Counted from the stretch's first letter, positions 24,345-33,920 are shown. The stretch is 64,000 bases of DNA from Arsenicicoccus piscis (GCF_022568835.1 NZ_JAKZHV010000005.1:186001-250000); one strand, 5' to 3'. The notes: generated from the letters alone by a model not told the origin. Numbers and translations are program-made.

Positions 24345-26105
24345 ATGTCGATCCACGCAGCCGAGAACCTCTCCCCAGCCTTCCCCGAGCGCGCTGCGTG
24401 GGGGACGGCCGGCAAGCTGCGGGCCTGGCAGGCCGAGGCGCTCGAGCGCTACCTCACCGACGCGCCGAAGGACTTCCTCGCGGTGGCCACGCCGGGCGCG
24501 GGCAAGACGACCTTCGCCCTGCGCGTCGCCGCCGAGCTGCTGCAGGCGGGGATCGTGCGGCGGATCACCGTCGTCGCGCCGACCGAGCACCTCAAGACCC
24601 AGTGGGCCGAGGCCGCGGCCCGGGTGGGCATCCAGCTCGACCCGTCCTTCACCAACGCCAGCGGGCGGCACAACCGTGAGTTCGACGGCGTCGCGCTGAC
24701 CTACGCCGGCGTCGCGATGAAGCCGCTGCTGCACCGCGCGCGCACCGAGGCCGCCCCCACGCTCGTGATCATCGACGAGATCCATCACGCCGGCGACAGC
24801 CGCAGCTGGGGCGACGCGCTGCGCGAGGCGTTCGAGCCCGCCACGCGGCGGCTCGCCCTCACCGGCACGCCGTTCCGCTCGGACACCTCGCCGATCCCGT
24901 TCGTGCGCTACGAGGAGGGGGCCGACGGCATCCGGCGCAGCTCGGCGGACTACTCCTACGGCTATGCCGAGGCGCTGCGCGACTCGGTCGTGCGCCCGGT
25001 GCTCTTCATGGCCTACGGCGGTGCGATGCACTGGCGCACCCGCGCCGGCGACGAGATCAGCGCGCGGCTGGGGGAGCCGCTCACCAAGGACCTCACCGCA
25101 CACGCGTGGCGGACCGCCCTCGACCCCGCGGGCGAGTGGATCCCGTCGGTGCTGCGCGCCGCCGACAAGCGGCTCACCGAGGTGCGTCGGCACGTCCCTG
25201 ACGCCGGTGGGCTGGTCATCGCCACCAACCAGGCCAACGCGCGCGCCTACGCCCGTCACCTCACCGAGCTCACCGGCACCCGCCCTGCCGTCGTGCTCTC
25301 CGACGACGCCGGGTCGTCGGCCCGCATCGAGTCCTTCGCCGAGTCCGACGAGCGGTGGATGGTCGCGGTGCGCATGGTCTCCGAGGGCGTGGACGTCCCC
25401 CGGCTCGCGGTGGGGGTCTACGCCACCTCCACCTCGACGCCGCTGTTCTTCGCCCAGGCCGTGGGCCGGTTCGTGCGGGCGCGCAAGCGCGGCGAGACCG
25501 CGTCGGTCTTCCTGCCCAGCGTCGCGCCGATCCTCACCCACGCCGCCAACCTCGAGCTCGAGCGTGACCACGCCCTCGACCGGCCCAAGCGGGACGGCGA
25601 GGAGGGGCTGTGGTCGGAGGAGGACGGCCTCGTCGAGCAGGCCAACGCGGCGGAGTCGGCGAGCGACGACCTGCTCGGCAGCTTCGAGGCGCTGGGGTCC
25701 GACGCGGAGTTCGACCACGTGCTCTTCGACGCCCAGCAGTTCGGTCTGGTGGCCGACTCCGGGTCGGACGAGGAGCACGAATATCTCGGCCTCCCAGGCC
25801 TGCTCGAGCCCGAGCAGGTCGCGACGGTGCTGCGGGAGCGGCAGGCCAAGCAGCGGCCCTCCCAGCGGGCGCGCGAGCACGCCCAGGACCCCGACCAGGT
25901 GTCGGCGCACCGGGCGCTGGCCGCCCAGCGCAAGGAGCTCAACAAGCTGGTGTCGGCCTACGCCCGCAAGTCCGGCAAGCCGCACGCCGTCGTGCACTCC
26001 GAGCTGCGGTCGGTCTGCGGCGGACCCGAGCTCGCGCAGGCCACGTCCGACCAGGTCGCGGCCCGGATCGACAAGATCCGAAACTGGTTCGTCGGCCGCC
26101 GCTGA
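24345..26105 (+). CDS. SF2 DEAD/DEAH-type helicase
   Basis: A 586-residue superfamily 2 helicase of the UvrB/ResIII type. Walker A is ATPGAGKTTF, motif Ia is VVAPTEHLKTQW, Walker B is IIDEIHHAGD (a DEIH box), motif III is LTGTPFRSD, and motifs V-VI are VRMVSEGVDVPRLAV and QAVGRFVRAR. The C-terminal 170 residues are acidic then basic, without a known domain. Such genes are widespread and uncharacterised in actinobacteria; a DNA or RNA substrate cannot be chosen. TACCCT at 24329-24334 is a -10 candidate just before the ATG. No restriction, CRISPR or defence partner is adjacent. Confidence 0.85.
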   Translation: MSIHAAENLSPAFPERAAWGTAGKLRAWQAEALERYLTDAPKDFLAVATPGAGKTTFALRVAAELLQAGIVRRITVVAPTEHLKTQWAEAAARVGIQLDPSFTNASGRHNREFDGVALTYAGVAMKPLLHRARTEAAPTLVIIDEIHHAGDSRSWGDALREAFEPATRRLALTGTPFRSDTSPIPFVRYEEGADGIRRSSADYSYGYAEALRDSVVRPVLFMAYGGAMHWRTRAGDEISARLGEPLTKDLTAHAWRTALDPAGEWIPSVLRAADKRLTEVRRHVPDAGGLVIATNQANARAYARHLTELTGTRPAVVLSDDAGSSARIESFAESDERWMVAVRMVSEGVDVPRLAVGVYATSTSTPLFFAQAVGRFVRARKRGETASVFLPSVAPILTHAANLELERDHALDRPKRDGEEGLWSEEDGLVEQANAAESASDDLLGSFEALGSDAEFDHVLFDAQQFGLVADSGSDEEHEYLGLPGLLEPEQVATVLRERQAKQRPSQRAREHAQDPDQVSAHRALAAQRKELNKLVSAYARKSGKPHAVVHSELRSVCGGPELAQATSDQVAARIDKIRNWFVGRR

Positions 26106-26138
26106 GCCCCCTCGGTCGCAGCCGCAGGCGCGACGCGC

Positions 26139-26597
26139 TCAGACCAGCGGCAGGGTCCGATAGGGCAACCGGGTCGCGAGCGCGACCACGGTGGACGTGC
26201 GCTGGACGTGCTCGTCGTCGGTGACCTCGTCGATGACCCGCTGCAGGTCGGCGTTGTCGCGCGCGACCACCCGCACCCAGATGTCGCCGGCCCCGGTGAT
26301 GGTGTGCGCCTCGAGGACCTCGGGCACGGTCTGCAGGTGCGCGACCACGGGCTCGTGCCCGTCGGCCTGGCGGATCTCCAGGGTGAGGAACGCCGTCACG
26401 GGGTAGCCCATGGCGGCCGGCTCCAGGGTCGGCGCGAACGACGCGATGACCCCCGTGTGGTGCAGCCGGTCCAGGCGCGCCTGCACCGTGCCGCGGGCGA
26501 CGCCGAGCCGCCGGGAGGCGCCCAGCACGCCGATGTGCGGGTCCTCGGCGAACAGCCGCAGGATCCGCCGGTCCAGGTCGTCCAGCCGTGCCTCCAT
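26139..26597 (-). CDS. Lrp/AsnC family transcriptional regulator
   Basis: A 152-residue feast/famine regulator. The N-terminal winged HTH is LDDLDRRILRLFAEDPHIGV with LGVARGTVQARLDRLHHTGV. The C-terminal RAM/AsnC ligand domain includes AFLTLEIRQ, TITGAGDIWVRVVARD and TSTVVALA. It probably senses an amino acid and controls transport or catabolism genes; the target is not evident. It is convergent with the helicase and divergent from the RDD gene. Confidence 0.92.
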   Translation of the reverse strand: MEARLDDLDRRILRLFAEDPHIGVLGASRRLGVARGTVQARLDRLHHTGVIASFAPTLEPAAMGYPVTAFLTLEIRQADGHEPVVAHLQTVPEVLEAHTITGAGDIWVRVVARDNADLQRVIDEVTDDEHVQRTSTVVALATRLPYRTLPLV

Positions 26598-26675
26598 GGT
26601 CGGCCATCATGCCGCAGGACGGCCGTGCCGGGCGGGTGTTGGGTGCTCTCGGCCAGGCGTGGGAGGGTGGCCCCT

Positions 26676-27503
26676 ATGAGCCGACCGTCCGGATGGTACG
26701 ACGATCCGCAGGACTCGACGATCCTGCGCTACTTCGACGGCGTCGTGTGGACCGATCACACCACGCCGAAGATCTCGCCGACCGCGTCGAGCTCCACCAT
26801 CGGTCACGCCGCGTCGCCCGAGTCGTTCCGGCACCGCGACCCTCAGGACGACCCTGGCCACCAGGGCCAGCAGACCCCCTGGCAGCAGCCGGGCGGCCAG
26901 CGGGCCTGGCAGTACCCCGAGCTGCAGCAGACCCCGCCCCGCGAGCAGCGTGCGCCGTGGCCGTCCATGGACCCCGACCAGCCGGTCTACGCCGGGTGGT
27001 GGGCGCGCGCGGGCGCCATGGTGCTGGACTGGATCATCGTCACGCTGGTGTGGCTGCCGCTCGGCATCTGGTTGCTCGGCCCCGAGATCGACAAGCTGAT
27101 CACCTACGTGCAGCAGGTCTACGTCGAGGCGGCCAACAACCCGAACCCGTCGCTGACCTCCTCGGTCGCGGTGCCGACGCTCGACACCGCGCGCGTGCTG
27201 GGAGCGAGCCTCGCCCGCACGGCCCTGTTCGTGGCCTACGAGGCGTGGCTGCTGTCCAGCTACGGCCGGACGCTCGGCAAGATCGTCACCGGCATCCGGG
27301 TGCGGCAGCAGGCGACCGACGCCAACCTGAGCGTCGGGGTCGCCGCATGGCGCAGCTTCGTCAAGTGCCTCGGCGACACGTTCGGCAGCCTCACGGTGCT
27401 GTTCACGGTCGTCGACTACCTGTGGCCGCTGTGGGACCGGCCGCAGCGCCAGGCGCTGCACGACAAGGTCGCGCGTTCGATCGTGGTGCGCCGCTCCCGC
27501 TGA
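26676..27503 (+). CDS. RDD family membrane protein with DUF2510 N-terminus
   Basis: A 275-residue protein. The N-terminus is a DUF2510 motif (PSGWYDDPQDSTILRYFDGVVWTDHT). A Gln/Pro-rich linker (about 45-100) follows, then an RDD domain with three TMs (YAGWWARAGAMVLDWIIVTL; SYGRTLGKIVTGIRV; a third near 240). RDD proteins have been linked to Na+/H+ antiport or envelope functions, but the activity here is unknown. The ATG at 26676 is chosen because the DUF2510 domain begins right after it. Confidence 0.88.
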   Translation: MSRPSGWYDDPQDSTILRYFDGVVWTDHTTPKISPTASSSTIGHAASPESFRHRDPQDDPGHQGQQTPWQQPGGQRAWQYPELQQTPPREQRAPWPSMDPDQPVYAGWWARAGAMVLDWIIVTLVWLPLGIWLLGPEIDKLITYVQQVYVEAANNPNPSLTSSVAVPTLDTARVLGASLARTALFVAYEAWLLSSYGRTLGKIVTGIRVRQQATDANLSVGVAAWRSFVKCLGDTFGSLTVLFTVVDYLWPLWDRPQRQALHDKVARSIVVRRSR

Positions 27504-27551
27504 GCCCGGCCTTGGGCCTGGGCCTACGCCTGGCGAGGCTCGGTCAGCAGC

Positions 27552-28244
27552 TCACGACCGCACGACGGGGGTGCCGACCAGCCGGACGCCCGCGGCCTCG
27601 AGCTCGGGCAGAGCGGCAGTCGTCGACTCGGCAGCGACGCCGGCGGTGAGGTCGAGCAGCACGGTCGTGGCGAAGCCCTCGCGGGCGGCGTCCAGCGCGG
27701 TGGCCTTGACGCAGTAGTCCGTGGCGATGCCGCACACGTCGACGGCCTGCACGTCACGCTCGCGCAGCCAGGTCGCGAGGCCTGCGCCGTCGTCGTCGAC
27801 GCCCTCGAACCCGCTGTAGGCCGCCGCGTGGCGACCCTTGCGGAAGACCGCCTCGATGCGCGGCAGCACCGGCCGCAGCTCCTCGCGCAGCTCGGCACCG
27901 ACGCTGTCGGCGGGGCAGTGGACCGGCCAGGAGTGCTGGTAGTCCGGCTCGGTGCCGGGCGCGGCGAAGTGGTCGCCGGGGTCGACGTGCCAGTCCTGGG
28001 TGGCGACGACGTGGCCGTAGCTGTTGCGGGCGTCGCCGATCCACCGGGTGATCTCGTGCGCCACGTCGGTGCCGCCGCGCACGGCCAGCGAGCCGCCCTC
28101 GCAGAAGTCGTTCTGGACGTCCACGATCACGAGCGCCCTTGACTCCATGGGGATCTCGTCGGACTGGGGGAGGGCGTCGACCTCCGGCGTCGACGCGTCG
28201 GTCGTGGTGGCGGTCGTGGTGCGGTCAGCCATCGTCTCGCTCAT
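27552..28244 (-). CDS. pncA: Nicotinamidase
   Basis: Isochorismatase-fold hydrolase converting nicotinamide to nicotinate for NAD salvage. The catalytic triad is visible: Asp in VDVQNDF, Lys in FRKGRH, Cys in IATDYCVKATA. Metal ligands are in QDWHVDPGDHF. The first 35 residues (MSETMADRTTTATTTDASTP) are a low-complexity extension, so a later start is possible. The start codon overlaps the pncB stop (ATGA), giving a two-gene NAD-salvage operon. Confidence 0.93.
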   Translation of the reverse strand: MSETMADRTTTATTTDASTPEVDALPQSDEIPMESRALVIVDVQNDFCEGGSLAVRGGTDVAHEITRWIGDARNSYGHVVATQDWHVDPGDHFAAPGTEPDYQHSWPVHCPADSVGAELREELRPVLPRIEAVFRKGRHAAAYSGFEGVDDDGAGLATWLRERDVQAVDVCGIATDYCVKATALDAAREGFATTVLLDLTAGVAAESTTAALPELEAAGVRLVGTPVVRS

Positions 28245-29551
28245 TTCTCGTCGTCCTCGTAGACCGTGGGGATGGCGGGCTCGCCGCGGGACAGCCGGCG
28301 GGCCCGGGCGGGCAGCTCGGCCACCGACGCCTCGTGGCGGGCGCGGGCGTCGTCCAGCGTGGCCGTCGAGACGACCTCGCCGCCGCGCACCAGCTCGACG
28401 AGCAGGTTGCGGTCGTTGCCGTCGTTGTCGGGCTGCTCACCGATGCCGATGACCTCGGCCTCGGCGACGCCGCGCTCGTCGAGGCGGCGCATGGCGTACT
28501 TGCGACCACCCACCGACGCCTTGTTCAGCGCCTTCTTGGCGACGCTGACCTGCGCACCGTCGTCACCCTCCCGCGACACCAGCTTGTAGACCATGCCGGC
28601 CGTGGGCACGCCCGAGCCGGTGACCAGCGAGGTCCCGACGCCGTAGCCGTCGACCGGCGCGGCCGCGAGCGCCGCGATGGCGAACTCGTCGAGGTCGGAG
28701 GTGACGGTGATGCGGGTCGTGGTGGCGCCGAGCTCGTCGAGCTGCTCACGGACCTCGCGGGCCTGGGCGACCAGGTCGCCGGAGTCCAGTCGGACGCCGC
28801 CGAGCTCGGGGCCGGCGACCTCGACCGCGGTCCGGACGGCCTCGCGCACGTCGTAGGTGTCGACGAGCAGCGTGGTGCCCTTCCCGAGCGAGTCGACCTG
28901 GGCGACGAACGCGTCGCGCTCGGTGTCGTGCAGCAGCGTGAACGAGTGCGCCGAGGTACCGCGGGTCGGCACGCCGTAGCGCCGCCCCGCCTCGAGGTTG
29001 GACGTCGACGCGAACCCGGCGATGTAGGCCGCTCGCGCGCTCGCCACGGCCGCGTCCTCGTGGGTGCGCCGCGACCCCATCTCGATGCACGGCCGCTCCT
29101 CGGCGGCGTTGATCATCCGGCTCGCCGCGGTGGCGACGGCGCTGTCGTGGTTGAGGATAGACAGCAGCAGCGTCTCGAGGATGCACGCCTCGGCGAAGGT
29201 GCCCTCGACGATCAGGATGGGGGAGCCGGGGAAGTAGACCTCGCCCTCGGGGTAGCCCCAGATCGAGCCGGTGAAGCGGTAGCCCTCGAGGTACTCCAGC
29301 GTCGGCTCGTCCACCACCTGCGTCTCGCGCAGGAAGGCGATCTCCTCGGGCCTGAACCGGAAGTCCCGGATAGCGTCGAGGACCCGACCGATGCCCGCCA
29401 CCACGCCGTAACGCCGGTCGCCGGTGAGGCGTCGTGCGAACAGCTCGAACACGCACCTGCGGTGCGCGGCGCCGCTGGCCAGCGAGGCCTGCAGCATGGT
29501 GAGCTCGTAGTGGTCGGTGAGGAGCGCGGTGCTCGCGGTGCCCGGGGCCAT
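28241..29551 (-). CDS. pncB: Nicotinate phosphoribosyltransferase
   Basis: Preiss-Handler enzyme that makes nicotinate mononucleotide from nicotinate and PRPP with ATP hydrolysis. The 436-residue chain has LLTDHYELTMLQASL at the start, FASTSNLEAGRRYGVPTRGTSAHSF, GVRLDSGDLV, and the PRPP-binding VDGYGVGTSLVTG. It uses the product of the adjacent pncA. The ATG at 29551 is chosen; a GTG two codons upstream is also possible. Divergence from clpS is the standard actinobacterial order. Confidence 0.95.
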   Translation of the reverse strand: MAPGTASTALLTDHYELTMLQASLASGAAHRRCVFELFARRLTGDRRYGVVAGIGRVLDAIRDFRFRPEEIAFLRETQVVDEPTLEYLEGYRFTGSIWGYPEGEVYFPGSPILIVEGTFAEACILETLLLSILNHDSAVATAASRMINAAEERPCIEMGSRRTHEDAAVASARAAYIAGFASTSNLEAGRRYGVPTRGTSAHSFTLLHDTERDAFVAQVDSLGKGTTLLVDTYDVREAVRTAVEVAGPELGGVRLDSGDLVAQAREVREQLDELGATTTRITVTSDLDEFAIAALAAAPVDGYGVGTSLVTGSGVPTAGMVYKLVSREGDDGAQVSVAKKALNKASVGGRKYAMRRLDERGVAEAEVIGIGEQPDNDGNDRNLLVELVRGGEVVSTATLDDARARHEASVAELPARARRLSRGEPAIPTVYEDDEK

Positions 29552-29591
29552 GGGCACAGAGTAGACGGACCGGCCGCTCTACACTGGCCGT

Positions 29592-29900
29592 GTGCCGCTC
29601 ACGTCCGTCCTGTCCACCGCCCCGGCGGAGCTCGACCTCCCGCAGCAGGACGAGCAGACCCAGGTCGAGAGCCCGTGGGTGACCATCGTGTGGAACGACC
29701 CGGTGAACCTCATGTCCTACGTCACCTTCGTGTTCGGCGAGTACTTCCACTACTCCCGCGCGCGGTGCGAGCAGCTGATGCTGCAGGTGCACACCGAGGG
29801 CCGGGCGGTCGTCTCGAGCGGCACCCGGGACGCCATGGAGCGCGACACCGAGGCCATGCAGGGCTACGGCCTGTGGGCGACCTTCCAGCAGGACAGCTGA
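29592..29900 (+). CDS. clpS: ATP-dependent Clp protease adaptor ClpS
   Basis: Adaptor that delivers N-degron substrates to the Clp unfoldase. The 102-residue protein has the ClpS core [20 protein letters not shown] and the [19 protein letters not shown] helix. A TACACT box at 29580-29585 ends 6 bases before the GTG, which argues for a leaderless message. Its stop overlaps the DUF2017 start. Confidence 0.95.
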   Translation: MPLTSVLSTAPAELDLPQQDEQTQVESPWVTIVWNDPVNLMSYVTFVFGEYFHYSRARCEQLMLQVHTEGRAVVSSGTRDAMERDTEAMQGYGLWATFQQDS

Positions 29901-30496
29901 TGGCGCACGCGTTCCGGGCCCGCAAGGGCGAGATCGTCGGCAAGCTGGACGCCGACGAGCGCTTCCTGCTCGTGCACCTGATGGACCAGGTGCGCGCCCT
30001 CGTCGAGGGCATGTCGCCCGGGCTGCCCGAGCTGACCGGCGACCCGCTCGCCGACGCGGTCGCCTCCATCGAGGCCGAGCCGCGGGTGGCCGAGGAGATC
30101 GAGGACCCGGCGCTGCGCCGACTGTTCCCGGACGCGCGCCGCGACGACCCGCAGGCGGCGGGGGAGTTCCGCCGGCTCACCGAGACCGGGCTGCGCCAGC
30201 GCAAGGTCGACCAGCTGAGCCGCGCCCGCGAGGTGCTGTCGCGACCGGGCACCGGTCGCAAGGGCGAGGACGTCCACCTCACCCGCGCGGAGGCGGCGGT
30301 GGTCACGGTCGCGCTGACCGACGTGCGCCTGGTCCTCGGCGAGCGGCTCGAGCTGCGCACCGACGAGGACGCCGACGCGCTGCAGCGGCACCTGGACGAG
30401 GCCGGCCCCGACGACGCGAAGGCGCAGTCCGTGGCGCTCTACGACTTCCTCACCTGGGTCCAGGAGACGCTCGCCACCGCGCTGGTCGAGGCGTAG
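29900..30496 (+). CDS. DUF2017 protein
   Basis: A 198-residue soluble, mostly helical protein of the DUF2017 family found almost always after clpS in actinobacteria. Typical stretches are DADERFLLVHLMDQVRALVE, DPALRRLFPDARRDDP and ALYDFLTWVQETLATALV. Function unknown; the constant pairing with clpS (TGATG overlap) suggests a role in regulated proteolysis. The region after it departs from conserved synteny. Confidence 0.9.
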   Translation: MAHAFRARKGEIVGKLDADERFLLVHLMDQVRALVEGMSPGLPELTGDPLADAVASIEAEPRVAEEIEDPALRRLFPDARRDDPQAAGEFRRLTETGLRQRKVDQLSRAREVLSRPGTGRKGEDVHLTRAEAAVVTVALTDVRLVLGERLELRTDEDADALQRHLDEAGPDDAKAQSVALYDFLTWVQETLATALVEA

Positions 30497-30529
30497 ACCA
30501 CCCGGGGGCCACCCGGCTCGTGAGCCGGC

Positions 30530-31339
30530 TCAGAAGCCGGTCAGCGTGTGCCGCACGTGTCGCGCCGACGGCGGCTCGGCCAGGTGCGGCGTGACGAGGG
30601 CGCGCCAGTCCTGGAACGCCTCCGACTCCCGGAAGCCGACCAGGTGGTCGTCCAGCGCGTCCCAGGCCACGAACAGGCGGTAGCGGGACGGGTCCTCGAC
30701 CTCGCGCCGCAAGGTGTACGTCCGCGCGCCCGGGGACGCCTGGAACAGCGGCGCGGCGGCGGCCACGGCCTGCTCGAGCGCCTCCTCGGCACCTGGCGCG
30801 GCCACCAGGTCGACGATCTCCAGGACCGGACCCTCGGTCCCGGCCTCGGTGGCACCAGGCTCACCGGGCGCCTCGGCGTCGATCCGGCTCGTCTCGCCGC
30901 TGTCGGCCATCGTGCGGGTCGCGTCGACCGAGGCGTAGGTCCAGAAGATGCGCATCGGCTCGGTGTCCGAGGCGTTCTCGAAGTGGTGCTCGATGCCGGC
31001 CGGGACGACCGTCGTGTCGAAGGTCTGCAGGCGGGTGCGCCGGCCGCCGATGTCGACGATGGCGCTGCCCTGCACGACCATCACGGACTCGAGCACGTTG
31101 TGGCTGTGGTGCGCGATCTGGGCGCCGGGGTCGAACAGCGTGGTGCCGTTGAGGAAGGCCGTCGCGCCGCGGTCGTGGGTGAGCAGCGGCACGGTGCGGC
31201 AGCCGCCGCCGCGGCTCTTGGCCGGCAGCTCGTCGGGGCGCAGCACCCAGGTCGGCTGGGCGACGCCGTCGACGGGCGCGGCGGTGTTGAGGTCGATCGG
31301 GTGGTCGGTCGGGTGGTCGATCCGGTGATCTTCGGGCAT
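30530..31339 (-). CDS. Cupin fused to an ABM (LsrG/YgiN-like) domain
   Basis: A 269-residue two-domain protein. Residues about 25-135 form a cupin (TVPLLTHDRGATAFLNGTTL; metal motif GAQIAHHSHNVLESVMVVQG; second motif VVPAGIEHHFENAS). After a Glu/Ala/Gly linker, residues about 165-265 form a dimeric alpha-beta-barrel antibiotic-biosynthesis-monooxygenase-like domain (SPGARTYTLRREVEDPSRYR, SEAFQDWRALVTPHLAEPP). The cupin half has the His residues for a metal. Fusion of the two folds suggests an isomerase or oxygenase step on one substrate. It is the last gene of the GntR-linked operon, about 33 bases after ALDH. Confidence 0.8.
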   Translation of the reverse strand: MPEDHRIDHPTDHPIDLNTAAPVDGVAQPTWVLRPDELPAKSRGGGCRTVPLLTHDRGATAFLNGTTLFDPGAQIAHHSHNVLESVMVVQGSAIVDIGGRRTRLQTFDTTVVPAGIEHHFENASDTEPMRIFWTYASVDATRTMADSGETSRIDAEAPGEPGATEAGTEGPVLEIVDLVAAPGAEEALEQAVAAAAPLFQASPGARTYTLRREVEDPSRYRLFVAWDALDDHLVGFRESEAFQDWRALVTPHLAEPPSARHVRHTLTGF

Positions 31340-31372
31340 GGCGCTCTCTCTTTCGGTCGAGGTCGGTGAGAC

Positions 31373-32732
31373 CTAGTCGATCCAGATGGTCTTGATGTTG
31401 GCGAACTCGCGCAGGCCGTAGCCCGACAGCTCGCGGCCGTAGCCAGAACGCTTGATCCCCCCGAACGGCAGGCGAGCGTCGGAGGCGACCTGGGCGTTGA
31501 CGAACACCGCCCCCGCCTCTCCGGGATGTGAGGATCTCGGCACGGGACCGGTCCTGCGTCCACAAGGAGGCGCCCAGGCCGTAGTCGGTGTCGTTCGCCA
31601 CCTGAATGGCCTCGTCCTCGTCGGCCACGCGGATGACGGCCGCGGCCGGACCGAAGGTCTCCTCGCACGCGGCCGGTGCCGTCCGCGGCACCCGGTCGAG
31701 GATGGTCGGGCGGTAGAAGTAGCCGGGGCCCGGCAGCGGCTCACCGCCGAGGGCCACCTCGGCACCCGCCTCGATCGAGAGGCGCACCTGGTCGGCCACG
31801 GCATCGCGCAGGTCGGCACGGGCGAGCGGGCCCACGTCGGTGGTCTCGTCCGTGGGGTCGCCGACCACGAGCTCGCTGGCTCGGTCGACGAACAGCCGCA
31901 CGAACTCGTCGGCGACCTTGTCGACCACGATGAATCGCTTGGCATTGACACAGCTCTGACCCGAGGCGGTGAAGCGTGCCTTGACCGCGACGGTGGCGGC
32001 GGCCTCCAGGTCGGCGTCGGCGAGCACGATGAACGGGTCGGAGCCACCGAGCTCGAGCACCTGCTTCTTGAGCACCGAACCCGCCTGTGCCGCAACGATG
32101 GCGCCCACGCGGGTCGATCCGGTCAGCGTGACGGCCGCGACCCGGCGGTCGGCGATGACCCGCTCGATCGTGGGGGTGTCGATCATCAGGTTGCCGACCA
32201 GCCCCTCGGGCACGCCGGCGTCGGCAAGCACGGCCATGATGCGCTCCGCGCAGCCGGCCACATTGGCGGCGTGCTTGAGGAGGGCAGCATTTCCGGCGAT
32301 CAACGCCGGTGCTGCGAACCGGAAGAACTGCCACAGCGGGTAGTTCCACGGCATGATGGCCAGCACCACGCCGAGAGGGTCGAAGCGCACACCACTGCAC
32401 TGAGCCTGGGTCGGGATCTGTTCGAAGGCAAGGATGTCCGCGCCGTTGTCGGCGTAGTAGTCGAGGGTCACTGCGGACTTCTCGACCTCGGACCGCGCCT
32501 CTCGGATCGGCTTGCCCATCTCCTGGGTGATCAGCTGGGCCAGCGGCTCCCGGTCGTCGCGCAACCGGGCGGCGATCGAGCGCAACAGGGCGCTGCGCTC
32601 GGCCACCGGCTCGTCGCGCCAGGACCGCTGGGCCCGGGCGGCGGCCTCGAGGGTCGCCTCCAGCTGCGCGTCGGTGAGGAACTCATAGGTAGCCAGGGTC
32701 TGCTCGGTCGCTGGGTTCGTGGTCGTGAACAC
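31373..32732 (-). pseudogene. NAD(P)-dependent aldehyde dehydrogenase (frameshifted near C-terminus)
   Basis: ALDH-superfamily enzyme resembling succinate-semialdehyde dehydrogenases. The N-terminal frame holds [39 protein letters not shown] (general-base Glu) and [14 protein letters not shown] (nucleophile Cys). At about 31520 the frame slips, and [20 protein letters not shown] and the C-terminus [16 protein letters not shown] continue in another frame; two missing bases after TSR would repair it. The GTG at 32732 follows a GGAGACACC site. Given the full-length match either side, this is either a recent mutation or a sequence error. It likely oxidises an aldehyde intermediate of the local pathway. 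Confidence 0.85.
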
Positions 32733-32811
32733 GGTGTCTCCTGAGACGAGTTGGCGCGGCGTCGGGCGCGAGGTGGGACTCACGCCGGTGCTGCGACGGG
32801 TGGGGACGCGC

Positions 32812-33501
32812 TCAGAGCGCGACGGTGGAGGGGGCCGCATCGGCGATGCCGGCGAAGATCGCCTCCACGGTGTGCTGCAGGTGCTCGGCGCACGCCCGCT
32901 CTGCGGCTTTCGGCTTGCCCCCCAGGAGGGCAGTCATCATCTGGGTGTGCTCGGCCATCGAGACCTCGTCGCGGGCGGGACGGTGGTGCGCGATCGACCG
33001 CAACCGGGTGGTGTGGGGACGCAAGTCACGGATGGCCTTGCCCAGCAAGGGATTTGGAGTCAGGTCGCGCACCAGCGCATCGAAGCGCTCAGCCAGCTCG
33101 TAGAAAGCCACGGTGCGGCTGGCGGACGGCTGGCGGGCGCGCAGGCCACGCAGCTCGTCCTCCAGCTGTGCGATCGGCGCCGGGTCCACGCGGCCGTCGG
33201 CGATCGCCTGGGCGAGCTGACGCATGGCGGCGCCCTCGAGCACCTGGCGGTAGCCGAACAGGTCGCGCACCCCAGCGGCAGAGATCTGGCTCACCCGCAG
33301 CGAGCCGCGGCTGCCGTCACGGACGGCCAGGTCGTCATCGAGCAGCCGGCGCAGGGCATCACGCACCGGGGTGCGGGAGGCGCCGAGACGCGCGACCAGA
33401 GTGTGCTCGCTCAGGCTGGATCCCGGTGGCAGCTCACCGGACTCGATCTCTCGGCGCAACTGGGCGTAGACGGCGTCTGCCTTGTTGCGGCGGTCGTCCA
33501 C
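32812..33501 (-). CDS. GntR-family (FCD) transcriptional regulator
   Basis: A 229-residue regulator with an N-terminal winged HTH (ADAVYAQLRREIESGELPPG, LVARLGASRTPVRDALRRL) and a C-terminal FCD effector domain (RQVLEGAAMRQLAQAIADG, FDALVRDLTPNPLLGKAI, EHTQMMTALLGGKPKAAE). It probably senses a small acid and represses the local catabolic genes. Two TGTATACA palindromes in the divergent promoter at 36.4-36.5 kb are the likely operators. The GTG at 33501 is chosen because GAAGGAC is correctly spaced before it; the frame extends upstream without family similarity. Confidence 0.88.
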   Translation of the reverse strand: MDDRRNKADAVYAQLRREIESGELPPGSSLSEHTLVARLGASRTPVRDALRRLLDDDLAVRDGSRGSLRVSQISAAGVRDLFGYRQVLEGAAMRQLAQAIADGRVDPAPIAQLEDELRGLRARQPSASRTVAFYELAERFDALVRDLTPNPLLGKAIRDLRPHTTRLRSIAHHRPARDEVSMAEHTQMMTALLGGKPKAAERACAEHLQHTVEAIFAGIADAAPSTVAL

Positions 33502-33584
33502 GGGCTGTCCTTCGCGCTGGTCCAGGAGTCGGAGGTGACGGTGCTGCTGCGTCTCAGCGTAACCGCGTGCGGTGGTCATCGGTC

Positions 33585-33920
33585 CTACCGGGTCGGGTGC
33601 GTGGTGGGATCGGGAGCGGTGTAACCGGGCAGCGCGATCACCTGATCGCCGAAGGTGTTGTGCTGCTCGACCACGTAGGCGCCTCGGGCCCGCGCCCAGT
33701 CGGCGAAGTGCGGAGCCGCCTTGTGCGCCTCGAAGGCGTCGGCGTCGACATAGACCTCGTAGAACATGAAGTGGTCGGGGTCGCTCTGGTCCACGATGAC
33801 GTCGAAGAGCAGGCAGCCGGGTTCGTCGCGCATCGTGGCGCGTGCCTGGTCGGTGATTGCGGCGCGGAAGTCGTCGCGGTGGGCGGGGTCGATGCGGACG
33901 TCGACGTGCAGGCTGATCAT
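33585..33920 (-). CDS. ABM-domain protein (YgiN/LsrG-like), start region disrupted by IS
   Basis: A 111-residue alpha-beta-barrel protein similar to quinol monooxygenase YgiN and the LsrG isomerase: MISLHVDVRIDPAHRDDF, EPGCLLFDVIVDQSDPDHFM, YVDADAFEAHKAAPHFADW. The coding part is intact, but its ATG lies inside the target duplication of the IS256-family element, which begins at the adjacent base. The native ribosome binding site (AAGGACATTGCG on the minus strand) is now at about 35357-35368, over 1.4 kb away. Expression of this gene, and of the operon from its original promoter, is therefore probably reduced or lost. Confidence 0.85.
   Translation of the reverse strand: MISLHVDVRIDPAHRDDFRAAITDQARATMRDEPGCLLFDVIVDQSDPDHFMFYEVYVDADAFEAHKAAPHFADWARARGAYVVEQHNTFGDQVIALPGYTAPDPTTHPTR

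Noticed and set aside
24345-26105. Phage-defence island around the SF2 helicase
   Set aside because: Neighbours are housekeeping or regulatory genes; no nuclease, methylase or other defence partner is adjacent.
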